A stretch of 64,000 bases of DNA, from the NCBI RefSeq assembly GCF_037027585.1, contig NZ_JAXCLE010000008.1, positions 99,698 through 163,697 of the forward strand, read 5' to 3'. The stretch's first letter is position 1; every line of letters begins with the position of its first letter. Both the position numbers and the translations under genes were made by a program. The stretch is from Solibacillus ferritrahens. GTDB lineage: Bacteria > Bacillota > Bacilli > Bacillales_A > Planococcaceae. The notes beneath the pieces were generated by a model that worked only from the letters and a program-made list of their open reading frames with translations, made no database searches and was not told the origin of the DNA. Positions 1-9,084 of this stretch are shown one piece after another.

Positions 1-507
1 ATGGGCTATATAATTATAAGTTGGCTATTTGGTGTACGCGAGCCAAGAATAACAATCGGGTCTGGACCAAGAATTATTAAACTTGGGATGGTCGATATTC
101 GTAAATACTATCATGTGTATAGCTGGTTTTCGTATGATGAGTTAAAATATGAAAATAAGTTTGCCTATATTTGTATGTATTCAGGGCCTATTTTAATCAA
201 TCTCTTCTTTGGTCTTACAATCAATTTTTTAATCGCCAATGGATGGGCTGAAGAATACAAAACATTTTGGGATCGGTTTGTTTTTTATGCTTTTTATTAT
301 GTACTATTCGATGCAGTCCCAATGATTACGTTCAACGGAAAGCCCAATAATGGAATGATTATTTATCAAATGATTCGGTATGGGAAACGTATTGATTCAG
401 CTAAAGAGCCCTTCCTCCCAGCGACTTCAGATGTGGAGAAAGAATATCAAGAGTACATGAAGGAATCTGAGGAAATTAAAAAACAACATAAAGAAGAAAA
501 ACCATAA
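1..507 (+). CDS. M50-like membrane metalloprotease homolog, 3' part
   Basis: The 168 visible residues look like the C-terminal part of a site-2-protease-like (M50) membrane protein. The opening stretch GVREPRITIGSGPRI resembles the segment that follows the HExxH helix in M50 proteins. A hydrophobic segment beginning GPILINLFFGL and a later DAVPMITFNGKPNNG stretch fit the usual later helix and the asparagine/proline-containing loop that carries the third metal ligand. No HExxH motif is visible, so I read the ATG at base 1 as internal and the gene as cut by the window edge. The tail is charged and cytoplasmic-looking (KKQHKEEKP). A bidirectional hairpin terminator follows. Function and substrate cannot be told. 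Confidence 0.5.
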   Translation: MGYIIISWLFGVREPRITIGSGPRIIKLGMVDIRKYYHVYSWFSYDELKYENKFAYICMYSGPILINLFFGLTINFLIANGWAEEYKTFWDRFVFYAFYYVLFDAVPMITFNGKPNNGMIIYQMIRYGKRIDSAKEPFLPATSDVEKEYQEYMKESEEIKKQHKEEKP

Positions 508-582
508 CTAAACTAATAATAGATGTTATATAAACTAGGTCCATGCAGGCCGTTTGTTATAAATTTTAAATAATCTATAGGA

Positions 583-630
583 AAAATAGCTTGGTGGGTG
601 CAGCACCGCATTAACCAAGCTCTTTTTTTC
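583..630 (+). terminator. Bidirectional Rho-independent terminator
   Basis: Stem AGCTTGGT (588-595) pairs with ACCAAGCT (614-621) and is followed by a run of T on the plus strand. The complementary strand also ends in ATTTTT, so it can serve both the M50-like gene and queE, which converge here. Confidence 0.8.
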
Positions 631-638
631 TTTTAATT

Positions 639-1367
639 CTATACGCCTCTTTTATTTCCCCAGATTAGGGTATGCAGTTGCGGTAATACCTTCACATTTT
701 TTAATTCTGTATCCATCATAACTTTATGGATTAACCTTTGATAATTTTCCAATAAACGCTTAACCAATTCAGAATTATCCTTTGAATTAATATCATCATT
801 TCCAACCTGAAGATAAAAATTGATACTCGGAAATTGAAGATGTACTTGTTTTGCATAAGCATAATCCTCTTGATTAAAGACCACAATTTTGAGAGAAATA
901 TGCTGATTGTTGTTTCTCTCTCTAAGTTTCTCAAAAATATATGAGAGCATAGAAAAGTCGGTCGTCATGCCAGAACTTGGGGGCTTAGGTGAAATGGTTA
1001 ATTCATCAATTTGATACAACCAGTCTTGCCACTTGCTTCCCTGGGTCTCCACGCCAATCTTTATATGATTCTCTTTTAAAACTCTAACAACCGATTCCAG
1101 ATTACGAAGAAGGGCTGGATTTCCCCCTGAAATTGTGACGAATGAAAAGCTGTTGCCTCCAAGGCGTTTTAACTCTGACCAAATCTCTTCTGCTGTCATT
1201 TGTACGATAAGATGTTTGCCACTACCATCCCATGTAAATGATGAGTCACACCAGGAACAAGAATAATCACACCCAGCTGTGCGTACAAACATTGTCTTCT
1301 GACCTACTACCATTCCTTCCCCTTGAATCGTCGGACCAAAAATCTCTATAACAGGAACTTTATTCAA
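639..1367 (-). CDS. queE: 7-carboxy-7-deazaguanine synthase (radical SAM)
   Basis: QueE converts 6-carboxytetrahydropterin to 7-carboxy-7-deazaguanine in queuosine (preQ0/preQ1) synthesis. The radical-SAM cluster motif CDYSCSWC (CxxxCxxC) lies near residue 30 after VPVIEIFGPTIQGEG, the usual QueE N-terminus. I chose the TTG at 1367 as start: it gives 242 residues, the usual size, lies about 10 bases after a GGGAG ribosome site, and overlaps the queD stop by 8 bases. An upstream in-frame ATG at 1415 would add 16 residues that QueE proteins lack. It is translationally coupled to queD and under the preQ1 riboswitch. queC and queF are not in the window. Confidence 0.93.
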   Translation of the reverse strand: MNKVPVIEIFGPTIQGEGMVVGQKTMFVRTAGCDYSCSWCDSSFTWDGSGKHLIVQMTAEEIWSELKRLGGNSFSFVTISGGNPALLRNLESVVRVLKENHIKIGVETQGSKWQDWLYQIDELTISPKPPSSGMTTDFSMLSYIFEKLRERNNNQHISLKIVVFNQEDYAYAKQVHLQFPSINFYLQVGNDDINSKDNSELVKRLLENYQRLIHKVMMDTELKNVKVLPQLHTLIWGNKRGV

Positions 1368-1833
1368 ATTCCATCCACTCCCTTCTCGCTTCAGCATAGC
1401 TTGTAGGAGTTTCATATAACTTAATAAATTCTACTCGTGCCCCATTAAATGTTTGTTCATCAAGCAAGGCTTCATTCATTTTTTCAAAGATCCAGACAAC
1501 AATATTTTCTGCCGTCGTGTTCATCGGTGGTAGAGTCTCGTTTAAATAGTGATGATCTAAATATACCTCTATTTTTTGTTTCCAAATCTCCTTGATGTCA
1601 CCAAAATCAAGCACGAGACCACGTTCATCTGGATAACCACTTAACCCTAAGACTGCACGATATGTATGACCATGTAGGTTTTTACATTTGCCCTCATAGT
1701 TATGTAAATGATGAGCCGCATCAAAGGTAAATTCTTTACTGATGAGAACACGTTTTGAATGATACTTTAATTGATTTCTTTGAATATCTTCATCGACTTT
1801 TTGTAGTTTCTCAACAATTCTAAAGTTAGACAT
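1360..1833 (-). CDS. queD: 6-carboxy-5,6,7,8-tetrahydropterin synthase
   Basis: QueD makes 6-carboxytetrahydropterin from 7,8-dihydroneopterin triphosphate, the first dedicated step of queuosine synthesis. The sequence shows the PTPS-family features: zinc histidines in FDAAHHLH and NLHGHTY, the active-site cysteine just before them (GKCKNLHGH), and the DHHYLN and NTTAENI stretches. At 157 residues it is slightly longer than many QueD proteins because of a basic N-terminal extension of about 28 residues. The ATG has a GGGAGGAATC ribosome site. It is first in a queD-queE operon behind a preQ1-I riboswitch and terminator. Confidence 0.93.
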   Translation of the reverse strand: MSNFRIVEKLQKVDEDIQRNQLKYHSKRVLISKEFTFDAAHHLHNYEGKCKNLHGHTYRAVLGLSGYPDERGLVLDFGDIKEIWKQKIEVYLDHHYLNETLPPMNTTAENIVVWIFEKMNEALLDEQTFNGARVEFIKLYETPTSYAEARREWMEFE

Positions 1834-1913
1834 TTAATAAGATTCCTCCCTGAAAATTTTCCCGACAACTTTCAAGAGAGGCCTTGTCATTCATCCTATT
1901 AAAACATATGTAT

Positions 1914-1950
1914 AAATAAAAAAAAGCCACGTCCTTTATGGACATGGCAA
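1914..1950 (-). terminator. Attenuator terminator of the preQ1 riboswitch
   Basis: On the minus strand GCCATGTCC pairs with GGACGTGGC across a five-base loop (1926-1948) and is followed by a long T run. It lies directly downstream of the preQ1-I aptamer and upstream of queD, which fits transcription attenuation. Confidence 0.85.
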
Positions 1951-1964
1951 GTTGTCATGTATCC

Positions 1965-2001
1965 ATAGTTTTTTATAGAGGGTATAAGCTATGAACCTCT
2001 C
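1965..2001 (-). promoter_or_regulatory. preQ1-I riboswitch aptamer
   Basis: Read on the minus strand the element starts AGAGGTTCATAGC, continues ACCCTCTATAAAAAACTA, and so matches the preQ1-I consensus: a GAGG/CCTC-type stem, an internal loop, and an A-rich tail that forms the pseudoknot. A terminator follows 16 bases later. Queuine-precursor binding should lower queDE transcription. The match to the class is close; the off-switch direction is inferred from the terminator. Confidence 0.93.
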
Positions 2002-2573
2002 CCGTTCAATTCCGGGTATTCTTTTATAAGAATATAATATACAAAGTATTAGAAAATTTCAAATTTATTATTTCACTAAAAATACCCAATGTCATTTTTA
2101 CTCCATACTTTCTAATAATTTATCGTACTTAAGGTATTAGCTTATCTTTCTGTTATTCCCTTCAAAAGAAACCTATGGGAAAACAAAGCAATTTTTTTGT
2201 TGATACTTATTGTAAAACCCAGATGAAAAGTTAATATATTAAAAAAGATAGCCGAGACTATATGGTAAAAGCTATACTTTTTCAATCTTAATATTACTAT
2301 TTTAAAAAAATTTTAATAAAATCATATGACTTTAATACAATTACCCCTCACTTTACTCGGGTGAAGACATTCTAATTTTAATGCATAAAGTTCTACTTTT
2401 TTATTAAATTCCTAGGCAGATAGATTTAACATATTTTTGAAGAAATGATACTAATTATCAATATTTTAAAATATTTAAAATTTTCAATATTCGAATTGAT
2501 TCCCTTGTGATAAATTGGGAATATCATACTAGACTGAAAAGTATGACAATTAAGAGTGAAGGGGAAATGAGAT
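2002..2573. other. AT-rich intergenic region
   Basis: About 570 bases between the queDE leader and the subtilase gene. I see no convincing coding sequence. An inverted pair ATTCCC (2499-2504) / GGGAAT (2517-2522), 12 bases apart, sits some 50 bases before the subtilase start and could be an operator for it. Nothing else is recognised. Confidence 0.5.
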
Positions 2574-5500
2574 TTGAATAATTTTAAATTTACGAAGTTC
2601 TTTAGTAGTATTCTAGCTATCGTTATGGTGCTGTCTTTATTGATGCCATTCTCGAGTGCAAATGCTGAAGAACTGAAATCATTCAAGCAGAATAGTCAAA
2701 GTGAAAGTATGATTCAACTAAAGGCGGCTATTGCTGAACAGCTAAGCTTGTCTAAGGATGGTCCAACTCTTCACGAAAGCTTACAAAGTGTATCTGGCAA
2801 TCAGGATATTGCAGTCATTGTTCATTTATCTGAAAAGCCTGTTGCACTAGAGCAAGGGATGAGCCAAGTTAAAGGCAAAAAATTCTCCAATGCTAGAGCA
2901 AATGAAGTTCGTTCAAATGTAAAAGCTCAGCAAGCAAAAGTAAAAAAAGAGTTAGCTATTAAAAAAGTACAGATGACTCAAGGGTATACGTTTGATACAG
3001 TTTTAAACGGTTTCGCAGCAACTATTAAAGCAAATGATCTTCCGAAACTGCTTTCAGTAGACGGAATCACACTAATTGAGCCTGATGCAACGGTTTATGC
3101 ATCAGAAGATCAAAACATGAAATCATCGGAGCTTATTAAAGAAGAAACATTAGAGGCTTATATGAATACAAGTAATTCCTTCCTTGGCATCGAACAGCTA
3201 TGGAACGAAGGTATTGAAGGACAAGGAGTTAAAGTAGCAGTACTAGATACAGGTATTGATGCAGATCACCCGGAATTTGCCGGAATTTATAAAGGTGGTA
3301 AAAACTTTATTCCCCACTCATCAACTTACAATAAGCCTCGTGCAGATGACGATGCATCGGAAACATTACCTTCAGAGCGCCCAGCTGGGACACCTGAATT
3401 TAATGCAAATGGTAGCTCGTTCTATACTTCTCACGGTACACATGTTGCTGGGACAATTGCAGCAATCGGAGCTAACGAATTTGGCATCAAAGGAATTGCT
3501 CCAAAAATAGACCTTTATGCTTATCGAGTTCTTGGAGCATATGGTAGTGGCGCTACATCAGGTATTGTTAAAGCTATCGAAACTGCCGTTTTAGAAGAAA
3601 TGGATATTATCAATCTTTCACTTGGCGGCGGAGCTAACTCTGAAACGGATGCTGGTTCATTTGCAATTAACAACGCAATGATAGCGGGAACAATCGGAGT
3701 CATTGCAACAGGTAACTCTGGTCCAAATCGTGGAACAATGGGAACACCAGCAACTGCTCGTCTAGGGATTGCTGTTGGTAACACAACAAATCCAGAAACA
3801 ATGTATAACGGAGAAGTTAATATTACAATTGGTGATTACAACTTAACAAAACAGCTTCCATTAATGGGAACAACTTTTGGTAAAGATTTAGCAACACAGC
3901 TTCAAGGTGAATTCGACCTAGTTGCGATTCCTGGAAACGGAGAAGTAAAAGATTTTGAAGGAATTGATGTAGCTGGTAAAGTAGCATTAATATCTCGTGG
4001 CAATATTGCATTCGTTGATAAAATTGCAAATGCAAAGGCCAATGGTGCAATTGCAACAATTATTCATAACTTTGCCGGTGGATCGAATGCACCGGACATC
4101 TCAGGAACTTTCCTTGGTGATTCATTCGAATTCCTACCAACTTTTGATATGTCAGTAACAGATGGTAATGCAATCCGTGCTGCATTAGCAGGCGGAACTG
4201 GAAAAGTAAGTTTTGGTAATTTTGCTTCCACAACAACATCTGGAGATGATGTAAACTCTTCAAGTTCACGCGGGCCATCTACACCGAACTTTGACATTAA
4301 ACCAGATGTAACGGCGCCTGGAACAAATATTATGTCAACAATTCCGATGTACAAAGCAGATTTCCCTGATGCAGATTACGCGGAAGCATATGCTCGTAAA
4401 ACAGGAACTTCTATGGCAACACCACATATTGCAGGTATTGCTGCATTAATAAAGCAAGCAAATCCTAATTGGAGCGCCTTCGATGTAAAAGTAGCGCTTT
4501 CCAATACAGCAAAAGTTTTAGATAAAACAAAATATGATGTGTTTTCTCAAGGTGCGGGACGCGTAAATGCTTATGCAGCGGCTCATCCAGAAATTCTTGC
4601 ATATGCACTTGATAACGCTATTTTAGATGGCACAGGTGCTGTTGTAGAAAATCTGAAAGGTACTGTTACTTTCGGTCCTCAATCACTGAAAGACGGTAAT
4701 ATTTCTGTAACGAAACAAGTTTTAGTAAAAGATATTAAAGGTAATGGCGGTAATTATAATGTTTCCGTTGATGTAACGAAAACTTTCGGTGATGCAACGA
4801 TTACAGTAGATCAGCCAACATTTAATTTAGCTGGTGAGCAGCTTTTAAATATTACATTAACCGCTTCACAAGCTGTGGCACCAAATGGCTCTGAAATCTT
4901 AGGTTTTATCCACATTAACGGTGGCGCTACAGAAGCTTCATTGCCATTCGCGGCTGACTTCGGCAGTGCAGCAACAACGGAAATTAAAGATTTTAAAATT
5001 ACGGAAACAGACTTATCGTTTAACGGTGATGGTGTGAAAGACTCAGCAGTACTTTCATTCACATTAACTGGAGATGTAACAACGAACTATATTGAGCTTT
5101 GGGATATTATGAATCCTGAAGGCGGAGAATATGGAGACGGGTATATTGGTTATCTTCATTCAGGTACTTCACTTGGAAAAGGTTCATATACACTGAATGT
5201 TGGCGGTCAGTATAAACCATGGGGCAGTGCACCTGCAACAACGATTCCAGATGGTCTATATACAATTGATTTCACAGGTCTTGCAGCTACTGGAGTAGTT
5301 TCGGATTACGTTGGACCAATTGTCGTGAAAACAACTAAACCGGAAATTACAGGTACAGCAGCTGAAGGTATCGTTACTGGACAAGTAACAGATAAGTATA
5401 TTGACTATAATGAAGAGTTATATTTATACGGATTAGATTACAACTTAAATGATAAATTAAAAGCTTCATATGTTGCGACTGTAAATGGTGAAGTACAAGC

Positions 5501-6452
5501 TCCGGTTTCTTTCGACTTAAATCAGGACGGTAGCTTCACATTCCCGGTAACAGCAGAAACGAACGCTGTAACAGTGGTAATTAATGATGCTGCAGGAAAT
5601 GTTGGCGAAGCGATTATCTTTGAAAATGAAATCGTTGAACCGGTAAAAACACTTTCTGTTAACCCTACTCAACTAAGCTTAACAGCTGGCGAAACGGCAC
5701 AGCTTACAGTAACAGAAACATCAACACCTGCTGAAGGTGATGCAACAGAAGAAGATGTAACCTCAAAAGCTACTTATGTTGTTGCAGATGAAAATGTAGC
5801 AACAGTAGTTAATGGATTAGTAACTGCAGTAGGAGAAGGTACGACAACAATTACTGCTTCATACGGTGAAAATGAAGTAACTGTAAATGTTACAGTTACA
5901 GCACCAGTTGTGGAGGTACCAGTCGTAACACTGGAAATTGACCAAACTCACGTTGAAACGAGCATCGGTAAAGAAGTGAACGTTACGATTACTGAAGTAA
6001 CTACTTTAAACGGTGAAACGACAGAAAAAGATGTTACAAAGCTAGCGAATTACAAAGTTCAAAATGACAAGATTGCTACTGTAAAAGCCGGTACTGTAAA
6101 AGGTAAAGGCCAAGGTACTACATCTGTTACAGTAACTTATGGTGAACATACACTGACGTTCGATGTGACTGTTGTTAAGCCTGGCAATGGCAATGGTAAC
6201 GGTAACGGTAACGGCAACGGCAATGGCAATGGCAACGGCAATGGCAATGGCAACGGCAATGGCAATGGCAACGGCAATGGCAATGGCAATGGCAACGGCA
6301 ATGGCAATGGCAATGGCAATGGCAATGGCAATGGCAATGGTAATGGTAACGGCAATGGCAACGGCAATGGCAATGGCAATGGCAACAGCAACGGCAATGG
6401 CAATGGCAATGGTCCTAAGCACAATAATGAAGTTACCGAGTCTGAACTATAA
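2574..6452 (+). CDS. Vpr-like secreted S8 serine protease with Big2 domains and Gly-Asn tail
   Basis: A 1292-residue exported subtilase. A signal peptide occupies residues 1-31 (hydrophobic core then ANA|EE). An I9 propeptide follows (about 75-170). The S8 domain has Asp225 (VAVLDTGID), His287 (SHGTHVAGT), oxyanion Asn381 (TGNSGPN) and Ser613 (GTSMATPH), with a PA insert between them as in Bacillus Vpr. A beta-rich post-catalytic region leads to two Big2-like domains (about 1035-1110 and 1115-1198). Residues 1204-1280 are an almost pure Gly-Asn repeat, then a short charged end. No LPxTG or S-layer motif is seen. Start is TTG: a GAAGGGG ribosome site lies 9 bases upstream, while the nearby ATG at 2568 is quickly stopped. 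It probably degrades extracellular protein for nutrition. Confidence 0.92.
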   Translation: MNNFKFTKFFSSILAIVMVLSLLMPFSSANAEELKSFKQNSQSESMIQLKAAIAEQLSLSKDGPTLHESLQSVSGNQDIAVIVHLSEKPVALEQGMSQVKGKKFSNARANEVRSNVKAQQAKVKKELAIKKVQMTQGYTFDTVLNGFAATIKANDLPKLLSVDGITLIEPDATVYASEDQNMKSSELIKEETLEAYMNTSNSFLGIEQLWNEGIEGQGVKVAVLDTGIDADHPEFAGIYKGGKNFIPHSSTYNKPRADDDASETLPSERPAGTPEFNANGSSFYTSHGTHVAGTIAAIGANEFGIKGIAPKIDLYAYRVLGAYGSGATSGIVKAIETAVLEEMDIINLSLGGGANSETDAGSFAINNAMIAGTIGVIATGNSGPNRGTMGTPATARLGIAVGNTTNPETMYNGEVNITIGDYNLTKQLPLMGTTFGKDLATQLQGEFDLVAIPGNGEVKDFEGIDVAGKVALISRGNIAFVDKIANAKANGAIATIIHNFAGGSNAPDISGTFLGDSFEFLPTFDMSVTDGNAIRAALAGGTGKVSFGNFASTTTSGDDVNSSSSRGPSTPNFDIKPDVTAPGTNIMSTIPMYKADFPDADYAEAYARKTGTSMATPHIAGIAALIKQANPNWSAFDVKVALSNTAKVLDKTKYDVFSQGAGRVNAYAAAHPEILAYALDNAILDGTGAVVENLKGTVTFGPQSLKDGNISVTKQVLVKDIKGNGGNYNVSVDVTKTFGDATITVDQPTFNLAGEQLLNITLTASQAVAPNGSEILGFIHINGGATEASLPFAADFGSAATTEIKDFKITETDLSFNGDGVKDSAVLSFTLTGDVTTNYIELWDIMNPEGGEYGDGYIGYLHSGTSLGKGSYTLNVGGQYKPWGSAPATTIPDGLYTIDFTGLAATGVVSDYVGPIVVKTTKPEITGTAAEGIVTGQVTDKYIDYNEELYLYGLDYNLNDKLKASYVATVNGEVQAPVSFDLNQDGSFTFPVTAETNAVTVVINDAAGNVGEAIIFENEIVEPVKTLSVNPTQLSLTAGETAQLTVTETSTPAEGDATEEDVTSKATYVVADENVATVVNGLVTAVGEGTTTITASYGENEVTVNVTVTAPVVEVPVVTLEIDQTHVETSIGKEVNVTITEVTTLNGETTEKDVTKLANYKVQNDKIATVKAGTVKGKGQGTTSVTVTYGEHTLTFDVTVVKPGNGNGNGNGNGNGNGNGNGNGNGNGNGNGNGNGNGNGNGNGNGNGNGNGNGNGNGNGNGNGNGNGNGNSNGNGNGNGPKHNNEVTESEL
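6183..6413 (+). repeat. Hexanucleotide (Gly-Asn) coding repeat
   Basis: About 38 units of GGYAAY (mostly GGCAAT, mixed with GGCAAC, GGTAAT, GGTAAC), with one AGCAAC interruption, encode the Gly-Asn tail of the subtilase. Because the unit is six bases, copy-number change keeps the frame. Confidence 0.95.
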
Positions 6453-6468
6453 TTAATTTTAGTTAAAC

Positions 6469-6505
6469 AAAAAGAGAAATTGCACAGTGCAATTTCTCTT
6501 TTTTA
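6469..6505. terminator. Bidirectional terminator
   Basis: A stem of agagaaattgcac with gtgcaatttctct, flanked by A and T runs on both strands, lies between the converging subtilase and transporter genes. Confidence 0.85.
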
Positions 6506-6525
6506 CTTTTATATTTATCTTAGAC

Positions 6526-7794
6526 CTACCCTATTACCATTTCTTCTTTCTTAATAAACTCTTCATTTTCCAAGTTTACTTTTTCAGGCTTTACAACGAA
6601 TATACTAATTAAAGTTGCAAGTGTGAACAAAGCCATAATTACGTATAATACCATGTCATAGGATTGTGTCTTTTCCAGAATAAATGCACTTAGCTGGTTC
6701 CCTGACAATCCTGCAAATGCCCAAGCTGATAAGGCTAATCCATGCACAGTTGAAATACTGTCTAAACCAAAACGGTCAGATAACAGTGGCGGTAAAGATG
6801 AGAACCCACCACCATAACCTGCATTTACGATACACAGTAAGGCAATAATAAGAATTGCCATAGAATTATTAATCCCATTAGACACAACCGTACATAAAAT
6901 AATCCCAATGGAAGAAATGAATATAATTTTATAGATGGAGTTACGATCTTTTAAACGGTCACCCCATGAAGAGAAAGCAATTCTTCCACCTGCATTGAAA
7001 ATAGCTGTTAATGAACTAACTAAACCAATTGCTCCAAATCCAATGAATGCTAAGATACCTTTTTCTTGTGAAATTAATGCTAAGCCGCATGTAATATTGA
7101 TATAGAACATCAACCAAATACCGATAAACGTTTTATTCGTTAATACTTTTCTATAACTAAAGCTTTGCATTTGTATACTTTCTTCTTCATATCCTGCTGG
7201 TTTCTTTAAAATTAAGTGTCCAATAATCATCATTACTAAATAGATTCCTGCCAAAACGTAAAACATTGTATAGATATTTGTTGGATTTACTAAAATCCCC
7301 TCATTGTTTCTTTCACCAAGTAACCTTTCCATTAACGGACTAGCAATGACCTTTGCTAAACCAAAACCGGCAACAGCAAGACCAGTCGCCAATCCTTTTT
7401 GCTCTTTAAACCAAAGCATCAGGGTTTTTACTGGTGTTAAATAGCCTATTCCAAGTCCAATCCCCATAACAACTCCATAAGAAATATAAATACCAATTAA
7501 TGACTTTTGATAAATAAAAAAACCTGTTGCAGCCATCCCAACGACAAAAAATATGGCAGCCAGCAATGACGACTTATGAATATCTCTTTCAACAAATTTT
7601 CCTCCAAAGGCCGCAGACATTCCCAAAACAAAAATGGCTATGCTGAATGCCCATTCCACTTCACCAACAGAATTTCCAATGTAAGAGGCAATATCTGCCT
7701 TGAACAATGACCAGCAGTATACCGTACCAATACTACAGTGAATCAATAAAGCTGGAATTACAGCACGCATCCACTTATTTTCAAACTTCTCCAC
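6526..7794 (-). CDS. OFA-family MFS transporter (oxalate/formate antiporter-like)
   Basis: A 12-helix major facilitator protein of 422 residues. The N-terminal pattern ALLIHCSIGTVYCWSLF, with YLTPVKTLMLWF and GLATGLAVAGFGLAK further on, is typical of the oxalate:formate antiporter (OFA) subfamily. Substrate cannot be read from sequence; carboxylates are the family norm. I place the start at GTG 7794, eight bases after an AAGGAG site; a longer ORF from 7839 lacks a ribosome site and adds an implausible leader. It stands alone and converges on the subtilase. Confidence 0.82.
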   Translation of the reverse strand: MEKFENKWMRAVIPALLIHCSIGTVYCWSLFKADIASYIGNSVGEVEWAFSIAIFVLGMSAAFGGKFVERDIHKSSLLAAIFFVVGMAATGFFIYQKSLIGIYISYGVVMGIGLGIGYLTPVKTLMLWFKEQKGLATGLAVAGFGLAKVIASPLMERLLGERNNEGILVNPTNIYTMFYVLAGIYLVMMIIGHLILKKPAGYEEESIQMQSFSYRKVLTNKTFIGIWLMFYINITCGLALISQEKGILAFIGFGAIGLVSSLTAIFNAGGRIAFSSWGDRLKDRNSIYKIIFISSIGIILCTVVSNGINNSMAILIIALLCIVNAGYGGGFSSLPPLLSDRFGLDSISTVHGLALSAWAFAGLSGNQLSAFILEKTQSYDMVLYVIMALFTLATLISIFVVKPEKVNLENEEFIKKEEMVIG

Positions 7795-8122
7795 AATAAA
7801 AACTCCTTCATTATCCCAACAACCTAAAAACACGAACATTAAAAACTAAATTATATTATACATTCGTGTTTCGTTTAAAAATATCGTTATAATAATTAGT
7901 TTTTAGGATAAATGTTATTTAATTACGAAAATTAATAAAATGATTATATAACATCTTTACACATAAATGAATAGTAATTGTTATATTAAAAACATTTTTT
8001 CTAAGAAAATTTAGAAAAGTCACTTTAAATACTCTTTTTTATTCGCAATAAAAAACAGCCTAATTATATTAATTAGACTGTTAAGAAGTGTTTTAAGAAG
8101 TTCCATTATTTGAAGTACCACT
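7795..8122. other. Intergenic region, transporter promoter side
   Basis: About 330 AT-rich bases upstream of the minus-strand transporter. A TATAAT-like hexamer on the minus strand near 7855 may be its -10 element. The right end carries the terminator of the DUF4230 gene. No ORF is supported. Confidence 0.4.
8046..8083 (-). terminator. Terminator of the DUF4230 gene
   Basis: On the minus strand ACAGTCTAATTA pairs with TAATTAGGCTGT (8055-8081) and is followed by TTTTTTATT. Confidence 0.8.
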
Positions 8123-8866
8123 TTAATTAAACGTTATTTTCACAGTATAGCCTAGGTTGCTAAAGAAACCCTTGAGAACTTTCTCCGCACTTTTTTCTGC
8201 TGATTCTAATAAGCCTATTTCAATAGCCTTATCTTTAATCTCCTTCTGCGCTATTGCTGCAAGGTCAAATCCTTCATTCCATTTTACTTCTCCACGAAAT
8301 AGTCCTTCGTCAGAGAAAGTTTTAACTTGATCCATCTGGATTGCTGGATCATGTATAAGCGTTGCCCGTGGCAGAACGATTTCTAACTCTTTTTTATCAT
8401 CATTCACCTTTATATCGTCTGAAGTTATACCTTTAAGATCCACTCCTGCAATGACTGTAGCAGGAACAATTAATAACAGCTCTCTCTTTGTACCTGGCAA
8501 ATTGATAGCAATGTTATTTCCGAAGAGCTTATTATCCTCTTCCTCAATAGTTACTGTTACATGAGCTTCAGCAGTTGCAAGCGTTGCTAATTCCTGGACT
8601 TGTTCTATAAACACTGTACTTTCATTTTTAAATGTACTTCCAAAAAACAACCAAGTACTTCCAAACGTGAGGGCTATGAGTAGCAATGCAATCAAGAACA
8701 TCTTTAATCCCCAAAATTTAAATAGGATCCTAAATAATGTTCCTGAAATATTGGTGTTTCCTCTATTTTGCCCTACAACGGCAGTAGCTGCACTTTCTTC
8801 ATCGCCCTTTTTTAGTTCCTCTAATACTCGCTCAATTTGTATTAATGCTTCATCTTTTTTACTCAT
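8123..8866 (-). CDS. DUF4230 membrane protein
   Basis: A 247-residue protein with a charged cytoplasmic N-terminus (MSKKDEALIQIERVLEELKKGDEE), one membrane helix at about residues 53-75 (KMFLIALLLIALTFGSTWLFF) and an exposed C-terminal domain. The run LATLATAEAHVTVTIEEED, the central VPATVIAGVDLKGI and the conserved-looking IVLPRATLIHDP are characteristic of DUF4230. The family has no assigned reaction. The ATG follows a GGGGGAAA ribosome site. It is monocistronic, with its own terminator. Confidence 0.8.
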   Translation of the reverse strand: MSKKDEALIQIERVLEELKKGDEESAATAVVGQNRGNTNISGTLFRILFKFWGLKMFLIALLLIALTFGSTWLFFGSTFKNESTVFIEQVQELATLATAEAHVTVTIEEEDNKLFGNNIAINLPGTKRELLLIVPATVIAGVDLKGITSDDIKVNDDKKELEIVLPRATLIHDPAIQMDQVKTFSDEGLFRGEVKWNEGFDLAAIAQKEIKDKAIEIGLLESAEKSAEKVLKGFFSNLGYTVKITFN

Positions 8867-8939
8867 AGCATTTCCCCCTACTCTTTTACCCTAATGATGT
8901 ATGTATAGTAATCTCATATTTTTAAGGTAGGTGAATTTT

Positions 8940-9062
8940 ATGAGTTTAGCAAGTTATATCCATAAAATCCATTCAAATCCTATAAAGGCTAAAAAGCATA
9001 GGCTTATACACAGAATACATAATTATTTAAGATTTCACAGATTACTATGCTATATTGAATAA
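8940..9062 (+). CDS. Possible small basic protein, 40 residues
   Basis: An ATG with a good ribosome site (AAGGTAGGTGA, five bases upstream) opens a 40-codon frame reading MSLASYIHKIHSNPIKAKK and ending RLLCYIE. It is rich in Lys, Arg, His and Ile and has no obvious domain. I do not recognise it. It could be a real small protein or a chance frame; the ribosome site is the main support. Confidence 0.35.
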   Translation: MSLASYIHKIHSNPIKAKKHRLIHRIHNYLRFHRLLCYIE

Positions 9063-9084
9063 GTAGAAACATTACTAATAATTG

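Noticed and set aside
2230..2275. Riboswitch-like stretch upstream of the subtilase
   Set aside because: Some resemblance to a GATAGCC... loop but no conserved core of c-di-GMP or other classes.
2426..2686. Minus-strand frame of 86 residues
   Set aside because: It overlaps the subtilase signal peptide region, has no ribosome site and no protein-like pattern.
6042..6424. Antisense frames opposite the Gly-Asn repeat
   Set aside because: They are low-complexity shadows of the hexamer repeat with no ribosome sites.
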